In this document: in pieces, positions 1 through 8,314 of the stretch
Layout: each line of letters starts with the position of its first letter
How positions within the stretch are numbered: the stretch's first letter is position 1
NCBI RefSeq assembly: GCF_009811415.1
Contig: NZ_BLIG01000047.1
Location: forward strand, 62,001-126,000
Length of the DNA stretch: 64,000 bases
From: Alteromonas sp. KUL106
Lineage (GTDB): Bacteria > Pseudomonadota > Gammaproteobacteria > Enterobacterales > Alteromonadaceae
Direction: 5' to 3'
The notes under the pieces: model-generated
What the model was told of the DNA's origin: nothing
The model's database searches: none
What the model saw: only the letters and a program-made list of their open reading frames with translations
Made by a program: the position numbers and the translations under genes

Positions 1-24
1 CGCCAGAAATTCATGCGTACGATA

Positions 25-1026
25 TTAATTTGCGAACTCTAACGTTGATTCTCTTACAACGAGTGAAGGCTCAAAACTCGGCTGAATGTGGTGAGTCTGT
101 CCATAAACTTTATTTAAAATGTACGTGGCAGCTATTGCTGCCATGTCTGCACGTGAGTGATGGACAGCCGTCAATTTTGGATGAAGATGATGTGCAATAA
201 GCATGTCGTCGTAACCCACAATGGATAGGTCGTGCGGCAGACGCATTCCTAAGTCTCTTGCACAGCCTATTGCCCCCGACGCCATGCCATTACTTGCGCA
301 GACCAGTGCCGAAAAAGGTAAGTCTCGTGCCATTAACTCAAGCAGCCCTCTCTCACCATCATTCTCGGAAGCATCTCCGTTGAATATGAGTTGTGGGTTG
401 ACCGTAAGTCCCGCTTCTAAAAGTGCACGTTTATGCCCTGTTAAACGTGAACCTGCCGCTGCTTTACTTACAGGGCCAGATAAATAAGCAATACTTTTAT
501 GGCCCAACTCAAGTAAATGTCGAGTGGCTAAATAACCTCCTTTCTCATTATTAAATGTGAAACACGCGTCGGGTATTTCTTCGATGTGCCGATCTAATAA
601 AACGGTGGGCAAGGTGGTTTGATTCAAATTCACAAGGTATTCGTCAGATAAGGTCTCTGAATCTATAATTAACGCGTCGCAATTACGGCTAACAAGAAAC
701 TCTACAGCCTCTTTTTCTGCTTCTATACCTGGGTCACCCATTGCGATAACGACATGCTTATGTGCTTTTCGTAATGTACATTCTAATGCTTGTAGCGTTT
801 CACTAAAAACTGAAGCGTTACGTTTTGGAATAAGCACACCTACACTGTCTGTTCGATTATTAGCTAAAGAGCGTGCTACAGCGTTTGGACGGTAGTTGAG
901 TTCCTTAATGGCTTCCTCTACCCGTTCCTTCAATGCTTTGTTTACCGAGGCTTTACCATTCAAAACACGGGATACCGTAGAAAGTGAGACGCCTGCGCGC
1001 TCGGCAACTTGATAAATGGTAGGCAC
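25..1026 (-). CDS. LacI-family transcriptional regulator
   Basis: DNA-binding repressor or activator of the LacI/GalR family, about 333 aa. The N-terminal helix-turn-helix is clear (YQVAERAGVSLSTVSRVLNG, residues about 4-24), followed by the hinge helix (YRPNAVARSLA) and a periplasmic-binding-protein-like sugar domain to the C-terminus (VGVLIP, VGYDDMLIA). I prefer the GTG start at 1026, which places the HTH at residue 4 and has a GAGCGAGG-like ribosome site upstream; a TTG start at 1047 is also open. LacI proteins usually control an adjacent sugar-utilisation operon; that would lie beyond the left edge, so the ligand cannot be named. Confidence 0.93.
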   Translation of the reverse strand: MPTIYQVAERAGVSLSTVSRVLNGKASVNKALKERVEEAIKELNYRPNAVARSLANNRTDSVGVLIPKRNASVFSETLQALECTLRKAHKHVVIAMGDPGIEAEKEAVEFLVSRNCDALIIDSETLSDEYLVNLNQTTLPTVLLDRHIEEIPDACFTFNNEKGGYLATRHLLELGHKSIAYLSGPVSKAAAGSRLTGHKRALLEAGLTVNPQLIFNGDASENDGERGLLELMARDLPFSALVCASNGMASGAIGCARDLGMRLPHDLSIVGYDDMLIAHHLHPKLTAVHHSRADMAAIAATYILNKVYGQTHHIQPSFEPSLVVRESTLEFAN

Positions 1027-1047
1027 TTGATAAAACCTCGCTCTCAA

Positions 1048-1430
1048 CTAATGCATAGTGTTACTCGTATTATGCCGCCATAAAGGCTTATTCGCTATGT
1101 AGAATCTGTACTATTAAGCTCAATGTTGCTGACGCAAGACTTATCAATTTGATTTTTCATGAGGGAAAAACAAAGCCCATTAAATCATAGCAATACGTGA
1201 GTCTTTGTAGGTTTCTGCCAGGCTTAGAAAGCGGTTTCTTAACTGAGTTAAAAATTCTCTTTTTTGAAGAAAGGGCTTTCTTTCAGGGTGTTCTCTATTC
1301 GGCTTCATAACAAAACCGCGTATCAGTTCTCTTCTATGTGATGTTGTAGGGTGGCGTTGCGTCTTCTGCAATGTGTGAACATCAGCAGTCACTCAAACCG
1401 CGACAGATATTGGCCAAATGATTTGGATAA
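1048..1430. other. intergenic stretch, no supported gene
   Basis: This 380-base gap between the LacI-type regulator and yicC holds no convincing gene. A minus-strand reading frame (GTG at 1392 or ATG at 1308, stop at 1180) encodes a basic 42-70 aa peptide, but neither start has a ribosome-binding site and I recognise no family. Confidence 0.5.
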
Positions 1431-1471
1431 GAAAAATAAAAGGCCCTGTATCTATAACTGAATAACAGGGC
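1431..1471 (-). terminator. Rho-independent terminator after yicC
   Basis: On the minus strand GCCCTGT (65-71 side) pairs with ACAGGGC (1443-1449) across a 15-base loop and is followed by a T-rich run (the A-rich 1431-1441 on the plus strand). It lies just downstream of the yicC stop. Confidence 0.75.
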
Positions 1472-1513
1472 GCGAGGGATATTTAGAGGCGGGTAATGTT
1501 TAATCCAGCAAAG

Positions 1514-2377
1514 CTATTCTATGTTTTGGATCTGCTCTCGCATTTGCTCTATCAATACTTTTAGCTCCACCGCTGATTGTGTGATATCGGTACTGATTGA
1601 TTTAGAGCCGAGAGTGTTCGATTCACGGTTGAATTCCTGCATCATAAAATCGAGACGGCGGCCCACTGCTCCACCTTTTTTAAGGATGTTGCGGGTTTCC
1701 TTAACGTGAGTGTTGAGGCGGTCTAGCTCTTCCGCTACATCAACCTTTTGTGCCAGCATGATCATTTCTTGTTCAAAACGTCCGGCATCAAGTTCTACTT
1801 TTGCTTCTTCAAAACGTGCCTGCACCTTCTCACGCTGCCACACCATAATTTCAGGCATCCTTGCAGCCACTTTTTCCGCTTCAGCTTCAATGGCGTCCAA
1901 ACGCTGTACGATCATGCCTTTTAGTGCTTCACCTTCAGTGCCGCGAGCACTAATAAAGTCGTCTAATGCCTGGTCGAACGCCGACATTACATCACCTTGG
2001 ATAGTGTCCATATCGGCTTCTTCTGCTGCAATTACCCCAGGCCAGCGCAAAACGTCTAGTGGATTAACACCAGTAGATTGGCCATGAGACTGCACCCAGT
2101 CTGCCGCGTGAAGCACTTGCTTCGCCAGCTCTTCATTTAAGCTAAGTTTCGTTACAGCCGCATCGTTCGCGGTAAAACGCAGCGCGCACTCTACTTTACC
2201 TCGCGCTAACTTTTTGCGAAAACGTTCGCGTAAGACAGGTTCAAGTGAACGAAACTGTTCGGGTAGACGAAAATAAGTTTCTAAAAAGCGTTGGTTAACG
2301 GAGCGTATTTCCCATACTGCAGAGCCCCAATCTTTTTTGGTTTCAACGCGAGCGAACGCTGTCATGCTGTAAATCAT
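1514..2377 (-). CDS. yicC: YicC family endoribonuclease
   Basis: YicC-type RNase, 287 aa, the usual family length. The conserved start MIYSMTAFAR and the motif SVNQRFLE mark the YicC N-terminal domain. The C-terminal DUF1732 signature runs through DVAEELDRLNTHV and GRRLDFMMQEFNRE to LGSKS. The ATG at 2377 has AAGGA nine bases upstream; an upstream in-frame extension (to 2485) lacks family similarity and is rejected. E. coli YicC is reported to act in RNA turnover. It is divergent from rph, another RNA-processing gene, and this yicC/rph/pyrE neighbourhood is conserved in many gammaproteobacteria. Confidence 0.95.
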   Translation of the reverse strand: MIYSMTAFARVETKKDWGSAVWEIRSVNQRFLETYFRLPEQFRSLEPVLRERFRKKLARGKVECALRFTANDAAVTKLSLNEELAKQVLHAADWVQSHGQSTGVNPLDVLRWPGVIAAEEADMDTIQGDVMSAFDQALDDFISARGTEGEALKGMIVQRLDAIEAEAEKVAARMPEIMVWQREKVQARFEEAKVELDAGRFEQEMIMLAQKVDVAEELDRLNTHVKETRNILKKGGAVGRRLDFMMQEFNRESNTLGSKSISTDITQSAVELKVLIEQMREQIQNIE

Positions 2378-2672
2378 AAATATCCTTAAAATTTTTCTAA
2401 AAGCCTGCAAAAACAACCCGAACGTCGTGTTGTATACGTGAAAATCGAGGGCAGGTTTTCTTGTACTTTGTATATTAACCCACATTTACGATTTTCAATA
2501 TGCAAACATGTAAAGTTCGTTTTTAACGCTTGGGGGTATTGCGTTATACTTAGGCGTAATTTTATAGCCCTGTTTTATTTTCAGGTTTTCACCGTGTTTT
2601 GACAGTTATCTTTCGACGCTGCGAAACCTGAATCGGGCTAACCCTTTAAGCATTTACGTTGTGGAGAACACT

Positions 2673-3386
2673 ATGCGTCCAAGCGGCAGAACCGCCAGTC
2701 AAATTCGCCCTGTTACTATTACTCGCCAATACACTTGTCACGCAGAGGGCTCTGTACTTGTAGAGTTTGGTAACACCAAGGTGTTGTGTAACGCGACGGT
2801 TGAAGAAGGTGTGCCACGCTTTATGAAGGGCCAAGGGAAAGGCTGGATCACGGCTGAATACAGCATGCTTCCGCGCGCAACGCATACGCGCAGTGGTCGT
2901 GAAGCAGCGCGTGGTAAGCAAGGTGGTCGTACATTAGAAATTCAACGTCTTATTGCACGTTCATTACGTGCAGCGGTAGATTTAAAGTTACTTGGCGAGA
3001 ATACGATCACGCTAGATTGTGACGTAATCCAGGCCGACGGCGGTACGCGAACCGCGTCAATTACGGGTGCGTGTGTTGCACTTGTTGATGCACTCACTTA
3101 CATGCGAGCGAAAGGGATTATCAAAACTAACCCCCTTAAGCATATGATTGCAGCGCTTTCAGTTGGCATTTACGAAGGTATGCCTATTGCTGATCTTGAG
3201 TACACTGAAGACTCTGAAGCTGAAACAGACATGAACATCGTAATGACGGAAACAGGTAAACTGATTGAAGTTCAAGGTACGGCTGAAGGCGAGCCTTTCT
3301 CGTTTGAAGAGCTCGATGAAATGTTGAAGATTGGTAAGCATGGCTTGCGTGAATTGTTCGATATACAAAAAGCGGCACTTGCGTAG
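2673..3386 (+). CDS. rph: ribonuclease PH
   Basis: Phosphorolytic 3'-5' exoribonuclease that trims tRNA 3' ends, 237 aa, full length. The start MRPSGRTASQIRPV matches E. coli Rph closely and has GGAG upstream (GTGGAGAACACT before the ATG). Conserved blocks include EGSVLVEFGNTKVLC, GWITAEYSMLPRAT, GKQGGRTLEIQRLI, the catalytic-region DCDVIQADGGTRTA and EVQGTAEGEPFS. An in-frame ATG twelve bases upstream is not the likely start. It heads the rph-pyrE-tusA set; 59 bases separate it from pyrE. In E. coli K-12 this gene is frameshifted; here it is intact. Confidence 0.98.
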   Translation: MRPSGRTASQIRPVTITRQYTCHAEGSVLVEFGNTKVLCNATVEEGVPRFMKGQGKGWITAEYSMLPRATHTRSGREAARGKQGGRTLEIQRLIARSLRAAVDLKLLGENTITLDCDVIQADGGTRTASITGACVALVDALTYMRAKGIIKTNPLKHMIAALSVGIYEGMPIADLEYTEDSEAETDMNIVMTETGKLIEVQGTAEGEPFSFEELDEMLKIGKHGLRELFDIQKAALA

Positions 3387-3445
3387 ACATTCAGTTAGAG
3401 CGCAGATAAGTAGTCAGCGCGAAAACCATCAATTAAGAGGTCATC

Positions 3446-4087
3446 ATGAAAGCGTTTCAGCGTGATTTTATTGAGTTTGCCATAGACCGTGGCGTACTTA
3501 AATTTGGCGAATTTACCTTAAAATCAGGGCGTGTTAGCCCGTATTTTTTTAATGCAGGCTTATTTAATCGCGGCGGTGATTTAGCCAAGCTTGGGCGTTT
3601 TTACGCTGACGCGCTCATAGATGCAGGCGTTGAATTCGATGTACTTTTTGGCCCTGCCTATAAAGGAATTCCTATTGCTACGACTACCGCTGTAGCATTA
3701 GCTGACAGCCATAACCTCGACGTCCCATACTGCTTCAATCGCAAAGAAGCGAAGACGCACGGCGAAGGCGGCAGTTTGGTAGGTAGCCCGCTCGAAGGCA
3801 AGGTAATGCTGGTGGATGACGTCATTACCGCGGGCACGGCAATTCGTGAATCGATGACGCTTATTGAGCAGCAGCAGGCCAGCTTGTCTGGTGTGCTGAT
3901 AGCCCTAGACAGGCAAGAGCGTGGTAAAGGTGAATTATCTGCGATACAAGAAGTAGAAAGGGATTTTAACACGCAGGTCATTTCTATTGTTTCACTGGCT
4001 GATGTGGTGGCTTTTCTCACCGAGAAAGGGGGCCATGAAAGCGACATCGACGCCATAAATAATTATCGCAAAAACTATGGCATCTGA
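3446..4087 (+). CDS. pyrE: orotate phosphoribosyltransferase
   Basis: Transfers phosphoribose from PRPP to orotate to make OMP, the fifth step of de novo UMP synthesis; cytosolic dimer. 213 aa, the normal length. The N-terminus FIEFAIDRGVLKFGEFTLKSGR and the loop GPAYKGIPIA are typical, and the PRPP-binding motif VMLVDDVITAGTA sits at about residues 120-132. AGAGG lies just upstream of the ATG. It follows rph, as in E. coli, and its last eleven bases overlap the start of tusA, suggesting translational coupling of pyrimidine synthesis to a sulfur-carrier gene. Confidence 0.98.
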   Translation: MKAFQRDFIEFAIDRGVLKFGEFTLKSGRVSPYFFNAGLFNRGGDLAKLGRFYADALIDAGVEFDVLFGPAYKGIPIATTTAVALADSHNLDVPYCFNRKEAKTHGEGGSLVGSPLEGKVMLVDDVITAGTAIRESMTLIEQQQASLSGVLIALDRQERGKGELSAIQEVERDFNTQVISIVSLADVVAFLTEKGGHESDIDAINNYRKNYGI

Positions 4088-4337
4088 TTTCGAAAGCGTA
4101 TTTGAGGCGGCCAACCAGCATTTAGATGCATTGGGACTTCGTTGCCCAGAGCCCGTCATGATGGTCCGCTTAAACATCCGCAAGCTGGCGGACGGTGAGA
4201 CGCTGTCTGTTACTGCAGATGATCCATCTACGGCAAGAGATATTCCCAGCTTTTGTCGCTTTATGGAGCATAGTTTGGTAGCGTCTCAAACCGAAACGAT
4301 GCCTTACCAATACGTCATTAGGAAAGGGCGCAGTTAA
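4077..4337 (+). CDS. tusA: TusA-family sulfurtransferase
   Basis: Small sulfur-carrier protein of the TusA/SirA family, 86 aa. The hallmark LDALGLRCPEPVMMVRLNIR is present, with the persulfide-carrying cysteine in the CPEP motif at about residue 23. E. coli TusA relays sulfur from IscS toward tRNA 2-thiouridine synthesis and molybdenum cofactor assembly; I infer the same role but paralogues exist. The start codon lies inside the end of pyrE (11-base overlap, different frame), so expression probably depends on pyrE translation. Its TAA stop falls within the loop of the terminator that follows. Confidence 0.9.
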   Translation: MASDFESVFEAANQHLDALGLRCPEPVMMVRLNIRKLADGETLSVTADDPSTARDIPSFCRFMEHSLVASQTETMPYQYVIRKGRS

Positions 4338-4348
4338 TGCGCCCTTTT
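4323..4348 (+). terminator. terminator overlapping the tusA stop codon
   Basis: Perfect nine-base-pair stem AAAGGGCGC / GCGCCCTTT with loop AGTTAAT, then TTTT. The TAA stop of tusA (4335-4337) is in the loop, so the last tusA codons form the left arm. Confidence 0.9.
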
Positions 4349-4376
4349 ACATCGCAAAGATAGACAGTGGGTGCGT

Positions 4377-4661
4377 TTACTTCACCTTTCGATATCTCGC
4401 TTCTCGTGCGCAGTAAAGCCCGGCAAGAATAAATCCCGCTCCAACGGCAGCAATGAGATAAAGTCACAAGGGGTGCTGCATCAACGTGTTTAGCGCTTTT
4501 TGTAGCCCACCCTCCTCTGACGGGTTACTGAGTAATGCAGCTAGGATAAAAAAGCTTCCTATTAAGGAGTAAACCACTCCTGTTAAGGTATAACCCACTC
4601 TTCCCGTTACCGTGACACAGTTTTTGCGCTAAAGCCCGCTTTCGCGGTCACTTTCTTCCAT
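4377..4661 (-). pseudogene. DUF1206 membrane protein remnant
   Basis: One continuous minus-strand frame of 95 codons reads as the C-terminal repeat of a DUF1206 membrane protein: GRVGYTLTGVVYSLIG, a hydrophobic stretch, NPSEEGGLQKALNTL, a second hydrophobic stretch and the typical ending EARYRKV. It is broken by an in-frame TAG (4629-4631) and an in-frame TGA (4464-4466), and ends at TAA 4377-4379. DUF1206 proteins are usually about 270 aa with three such repeats; only the last one is here and no ribosome-binding site is seen at the ATG at 4661. I read this as a decaying gene after a large 5' deletion. Confidence 0.8.
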
Positions 4662-4704
4662 TTAGATGATGTTATCATCGACCCCTCACTCATCACTCGT
4701 AGGC

Positions 4705-4738
4705 AAAATTAATAAATTTCATACACGTTATGTATGAA
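4705..4738 (-). terminator. terminator after the Fur-box operon
   Basis: On the minus strand TTCATACA pairs perfectly with TGTATGAA (plus-strand 4718-4725 and 4731-4738, five-base loop), followed by an A/T-rich tract ending in TTTT (4705-4708). It follows the 4763-4948 gene. Confidence 0.65.
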
Positions 4739-4762
4739 TTAGGGCGTATTGATCTTCACCCT

Positions 4763-4948
4763 TTAACTTTCTGGACTATTCGCCGCAGCTTGGAGCAAGA
4801 GCTGTTGTAAAACCCGTTTACTTCGAGCGCAAGTGCAGTGAATATCTGTCATATGTAACACTTCTCCGCTTAACATTTTCTGCAACACCGAAGCTTTGAC
4901 GTTGAGCGAAACAAAGCCTTCGTCAACAGACGATTGTTTTGGCACCAT
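4763..4948 (-). CDS. small conserved-looking protein of unknown function
   Basis: 61 aa from the ATG at 4948, chosen because AGGGG sits eight bases upstream; a GTG at 4966 would add six residues. The core reads LNVKASVLQKMLSGE, then TDIHCTCARSKRVLQQ. I recognise this as the style of short marine-gammaproteobacterial proteins with a leucine-rich helix and a C-containing DIHC/DLRC segment, but no function is known to me. Two cysteines (CTC) could bind metal. It lies 25 bases downstream of the 153-aa gene and shares its Fur-like promoter, so an iron-related role is only an inference. Confidence 0.7.
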   Translation of the reverse strand: MVPKQSSVDEGFVSLNVKASVLQKMLSGEVLHMTDIHCTCARSKRVLQQLLLQAAANSPES

Positions 4949-4973
4949 TATTGTTCCCCTTTTCACTTATTGT

Positions 4974-5435
4974 TTAATGCAGCGTCTTAGACGCAGAGTG
5001 AGCTGCATGTTTAGGTAAATCAAAATGCTCAAGTGCTTGCTGAGTAATAGAAATAACGCTGCATACATAGGGGCGAGTGGCATGAAGGGGGAGTATCGCC
5101 ATGAGTTGCTGCTGGCACTCCTGTAATACGGTATGCGCTTCATGCTTTCTTCGTGCTTCGGTCAGAATAGAAGACAGATACATTCCCATAGAGCCAAACG
5201 CGAGTATATCTTCTCTAACCACTCCCTCTTGATCAGCGGATAAAGGTTGTAGTGTGCAAAGAACGATTTTGGCGGCTTCAAAGGTTTGGTAGCTAAGTTC
5301 TCGCGCGAGATCTAACCTGCCATCTTGACGCGCCTTTTGGGCCTGCGCTTGCATTGTCAGGCGATGTATACGTGCATCCGAAGGATTTAACTGTAGCCAT
5401 TTTTTGTAAACTGGACATAAACGTTGACCATTCAT
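4974..5435 (-). CDS. unknown 153-aa protein, likely helical-repeat type
   Basis: Soluble, mostly helical protein with no signal peptide or membrane segment. Alanine-rich amphipathic stretches (RIHRLTMQAQAQKARQDG, LARELSYQTFEAAKIVL) and the spacing of helices resemble TPR-like folds, but I cannot assign a family. AGGAGG lies directly upstream of the ATG at 5435, an unusually strong ribosome site. A Fur-box-like sequence sits 32-50 bases upstream of the start. It is the first gene of a two-gene operon with the small protein at 4763. Confidence 0.8.
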   Translation of the reverse strand: MNGQRLCPVYKKWLQLNPSDARIHRLTMQAQAQKARQDGRLDLARELSYQTFEAAKIVLCTLQPLSADQEGVVREDILAFGSMGMYLSSILTEARRKHEAHTVLQECQQQLMAILPLHATRPYVCSVISITQQALEHFDLPKHAAHSASKTLH

Positions 5436-5466
5436 ATAAGCACCTCCTGTTTTTTAATACATTAGT

Positions 5467-5485
5467 GCAAATAAGAATCATTATC
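5467..5485. promoter_or_regulatory. candidate Fur box
   Basis: Read on the minus strand the sequence is GATAATGATTCTTATTTGC, matching 14 of 19 positions of the classical Fur box GATAATGATAATCATTATC, including the first nine in a row. It lies 32 bases upstream of the 153-aa gene, where a repressor would block transcription. Confidence 0.65.
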
Positions 5486-5616
5486 AAATAAGAAGTTTAA
5501 AAATATTCTCGACTCACTGCTATCTCAGTAAACGAATAAGCCAAGCGTCATGCATGGTTAATCGGATAAGCGGGTAAGCGTGTCTTCAGGTCACAAGCCT
5601 TTTTTGCACACCCGAT

Positions 5617-6204
5617 TTATCCAAGCACGCTAGACAGCCACCACAACAAAAGCACGACAAGGGTAATAACAATTACCGCTTTCAATTTGTAACGTTTGAT
5701 GAGTTGCTCGGCTTTGTCTCCTGCGTAATACACCACAATAGCAAGCCCAAAGTACCGGATTGCTCGCGCGATAACGGTAGCCAACAGAAAAAGAGGCAGT
5801 GAAAACTGGGTTGCGCCTGCAGCGAGCATGGCAACTTGAAATGGAATGGGCGCAATGCCAAGGGTCATAACAAACCAAAAGCCTTGGCTTTGCATTTGTT
5901 GTTTAACGCTTTCGAATTGGTTTTGACTGAAAAATGTGTCAATCAGCCACTGGCCAATTATATCAAACAGATAATATCCCAATGCATAGCCAAAAATGGC
6001 CCCGATGATACAGCCTATCGTAGCCATGAGTGCGATCTTCCAAAGCGACTCACGCCTTGCCTGCATTAAAGGAACCATAACGGCTTCTAGGGGAACCGGC
6101 ACTATGGTTGATTCTAAAAATGACGCTAGCGTTATGCCTTTAAGCATGTGTTTAGAATCGACAAGCTTTTTGGTTTTCTGTTTAACCTTTTTACCGAGTG
6201 CCAT
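5617..6204 (-). CDS. YqaA/DedA-like VTT-domain membrane protein
   Basis: Inner-membrane protein of 195 aa with about five hydrophobic segments and a basic N-terminus (MALGKKVKQKTKKLV). The segment FLESTIVPVPLEAVMVPLMQAR and the later LGIAPIPFQVAMLAAGATQFSL correspond to the paired re-entrant helices of the SNARE-associated/VTT (DedA, YqaA) superfamily. DedA proteins are needed for membrane homeostasis and some recycle undecaprenyl phosphate; the substrate here is not known. It stands alone, 24 bases after the end of the amidohydrolase gene on the same strand, so the two could be co-transcribed. Confidence 0.85.
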   Translation of the reverse strand: MALGKKVKQKTKKLVDSKHMLKGITLASFLESTIVPVPLEAVMVPLMQARRESLWKIALMATIGCIIGAIFGYALGYYLFDIIGQWLIDTFFSQNQFESVKQQMQSQGFWFVMTLGIAPIPFQVAMLAAGATQFSLPLFLLATVIARAIRYFGLAIVVYYAGDKAEQLIKRYKLKAVIVITLVVLLLWWLSSVLG

Positions 6205-6228
6205 GTAATCCCTACTGCAAAATTGTTT

Positions 6229-7521
6229 CTATTGCTTATAAACAACGCCATCTTTCATGACAAAAGACACCCTTTCCATAAGCGTAATGTCGTCTAGCGG
6301 GTTGCCGGGAACGGCTACGATATCAGCTAATTTCCCTTGTTCTAACGAACCTAAAATGTCACTTATACCCAGTAGTTTAGCGCTATTGACAGTAGCGCTA
6401 AGTAAGGCATCGGCCGGCGCCATACCCGCTTCAACCATCAGTGAGAACTCTTGAGCATTATCGCCATGGGCCGACACGCCGCTGTCAGTACCAAAAGCAA
6501 TTTTTACGCCCGCTTTGTGTGCTTCAGCAAAGGTGTTTTGAATTAGGGGGCCAATGGCAGCAGCTTTAGGACGGACCAATTCAGGAAAGAAACCATCAAT
6601 CTTGGCTTTGTCCGCAACAAACTTGCCTGCCAGAATGGTGGGTACGTAATAAGTGCCATGCTTTTTCATAAGTGCGCGAATTTCATCGTCCATAAACGTG
6701 CCGTGTTCGATGGAATCTACGCCTGCCTCAATAGCCCGCTTCATGCCTTCTTTTCCATGAGCATGCACAGCGACCGTCATGCCATAGTCTTTAGCGGTAT
6801 CCACAATGGCTTCTACTTCGTCTGTCATAAACTGTGGATTTTGACCACTCTTAGCAACACTGAGTACACCACCGGTTGCTGTAATTTTTATGAGGTCTGC
6901 ACCGTCTTGATAGCGGGCCCTTACTGCTTCTCGAGCCTCAACTTCGCCGTTAGCTACACCCTGCTCTGGGCCTACGTCAGGACGAAGCAAGTGCGCCATG
7001 CCGTTACTTGGGTCCGCGTGGCCGCCGGTTGTGGCAATTGATTTAGCTGCGGTATAAATACGCGGCCCCGATGCATAGCCTTTGGCGATTGCGTTTCTTA
7101 ACGCTACGGTTTCATTGTGGCCGTCGCCAAGATTTCTCACGGTAGTAAAACCTGAGTTTAGCGTTATTTCTGCGTAGTGGGCTGCGCGCAATGCATAGTC
7201 AGCCTCATTCAGTGAAAATCGCTCAAGGTAAGTTTGCGGCCCACCATGCTGTGACGATAAATGCACATGCATATCCATCAAACCTGGCATTACGGTGGAG
7301 TTTTTCAAATCAATAACCGTATCGCCCTCTTGGCCTTGAATAAACCCCTTCTTCACGGAAGAAATAGTGCTGCCCTCAATAACAATAGTCACATTGTTCT
7401 GCAGTTGTTTTGAGGTGCCAGTAAATGCTTTGCCTGCATGGATTAAGGTTGCTGCAGCTGCACTAAAGGAGGATGACAATAGGGCGCCAGCAACGGCCAG
7501 CGAAACGAGAGGTTTATTCAT
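6229..7521 (-). CDS. secreted metal-dependent amidohydrolase
   Basis: 430 aa amidohydrolase (PF01979-type, imidazolonepropionase/dipeptidase-like). MNKPLVSLAVAGALLSSS...SAAAA is a signal peptide, so it acts in the periplasm or outside. Metal ligands are visible: HVHLSS (HxH) in the first strand, the probable carboxylated lysine in ADLIKITATGG, histidines in VAVHAHGKEG and SIEHGTFM, and the catalytic aspartate in FGTDSGV. The relatives I know hydrolyse dipeptides or cyclic amides; the substrate cannot be told from sequence. The ATG at 7521 is chosen because upstream residues (to 7590) precede the signal peptide and look non-coding. Confidence 0.9.
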   Translation of the reverse strand: MNKPLVSLAVAGALLSSSFSAAAATLIHAGKAFTGTSKQLQNNVTIVIEGSTISSVKKGFIQGQEGDTVIDLKNSTVMPGLMDMHVHLSSQHGGPQTYLERFSLNEADYALRAAHYAEITLNSGFTTVRNLGDGHNETVALRNAIAKGYASGPRIYTAAKSIATTGGHADPSNGMAHLLRPDVGPEQGVANGEVEAREAVRARYQDGADLIKITATGGVLSVAKSGQNPQFMTDEVEAIVDTAKDYGMTVAVHAHGKEGMKRAIEAGVDSIEHGTFMDDEIRALMKKHGTYYVPTILAGKFVADKAKIDGFFPELVRPKAAAIGPLIQNTFAEAHKAGVKIAFGTDSGVSAHGDNAQEFSLMVEAGMAPADALLSATVNSAKLLGISDILGSLEQGKLADIVAVPGNPLDDITLMERVSFVMKDGVVYKQ

Positions 7522-7729
7522 AATGTAGGTCTTCTTGTTGGTTGTTTTATAGACTACATCGAATGTAATGCACCCGTTGCGATAACGCAAAGTAAAGCGC
7601 TACTAACGGCGGTTTTTCAATGATGAGTGACGGTTTACCTTTATGTACATCACTATTTCGTATGGAACAATAAACATAGAATGTATCGTTGGGTAGTAAG
7701 GTGCCTACGACGGTGTTTATCGAAGATAT

Positions 7730-8314
7730 TTATTGAGAAATTTTGCCAAGCACAAACGTGTGGTTATTCGACGTTATATAGAACGAGGTGTCTGAACCGC
7801 TTTGCTGCTCGGTAGCTTGTTCAAGCAATTGATAGTAAACATTTTGATGAAGCCTCGCCCAAAGATTTCGACGAACGCATACGTAGGGAATTGGCGTAGC
7901 CTGAGGGTCTTGAATCGCTTTAGGCGGCACGCGCAATTCAAGCTGGTCGACTTTTTCTAGTCGTACTTCATCACCTGTTTGCGTTGTGAATACATAAATA
8001 TCGCAGCCTGTTTTTTCGTCTTTTGCTATGTTCCATTGGGTAATGAGAAAAGGCGTGTCTTCAACGGTGATCCCTACCTTTTCGACAGGCGTGACTAAAA
8101 AGTAGCTGTCCTCCTCTCGCTTTAAAACGGATGCAAAAAGCTGGACAAGACTTGCTCGTCCTATGGGGCTCCCTTCATAAACCCACCGCCCGTCCAGCGC
8201 AATCGTGAGGTTGATATTTCCGCAAAAGTCAGGGTTCCACTGCTCTACCGGCGGCAAGGGGCGCGTCTTTGATGACGTGCCCTTTAGCTGCTGTTGGAAT
8301 CTAGTTAGATCCAC
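7730..8314 (-). CDS. DUF1285 domain protein
   Basis: 194 aa protein whose core matches DUF1285: PPVEQWNPDFCGNINLTIA, GRWVYEGSPIGRASLVQLF, SVLKREEDSYFLVTPVEKVGI and a C-terminal PYVCVRRNLWARLHQNVYY. Structures of this family are known but its role is not. It starts with GTG at 8314, inside the end of the DUF3014 gene (14-base overlap), so the pair is translationally coupled. No signal peptide or membrane segment: cytosolic. Confidence 0.88.
   Translation of the reverse strand: MDLTRFQQQLKGTSSKTRPLPPVEQWNPDFCGNINLTIALDGRWVYEGSPIGRASLVQLFASVLKREEDSYFLVTPVEKVGITVEDTPFLITQWNIAKDEKTGCDIYVFTTQTGDEVRLEKVDQLELRVPPKAIQDPQATPIPYVCVRRNLWARLHQNVYYQLLEQATEQQSGSDTSFYITSNNHTFVLGKISQ

Noticed and set aside
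1180..1392. Minus-strand reading frame encoding a basic 42-70 aa peptide
   Set aside because: No ribosome-binding site at the GTG (1392) or the ATG (1308), no recognised family; kept only as a note on the gap.
4377..4661. Stop-codon readthrough or selenocysteine use in the DUF1206 frame
   Set aside because: Both a TAG and a TGA interrupt the frame, no recoding element is apparent, and the protein is only a third of normal length; decay is simpler.
4664..4680. GATGATGTTATCATC palindrome as a second Fur box
   Set aside because: It is a short hairpin with poor match to the 19-base Fur consensus and lies upstream of a pseudogene.
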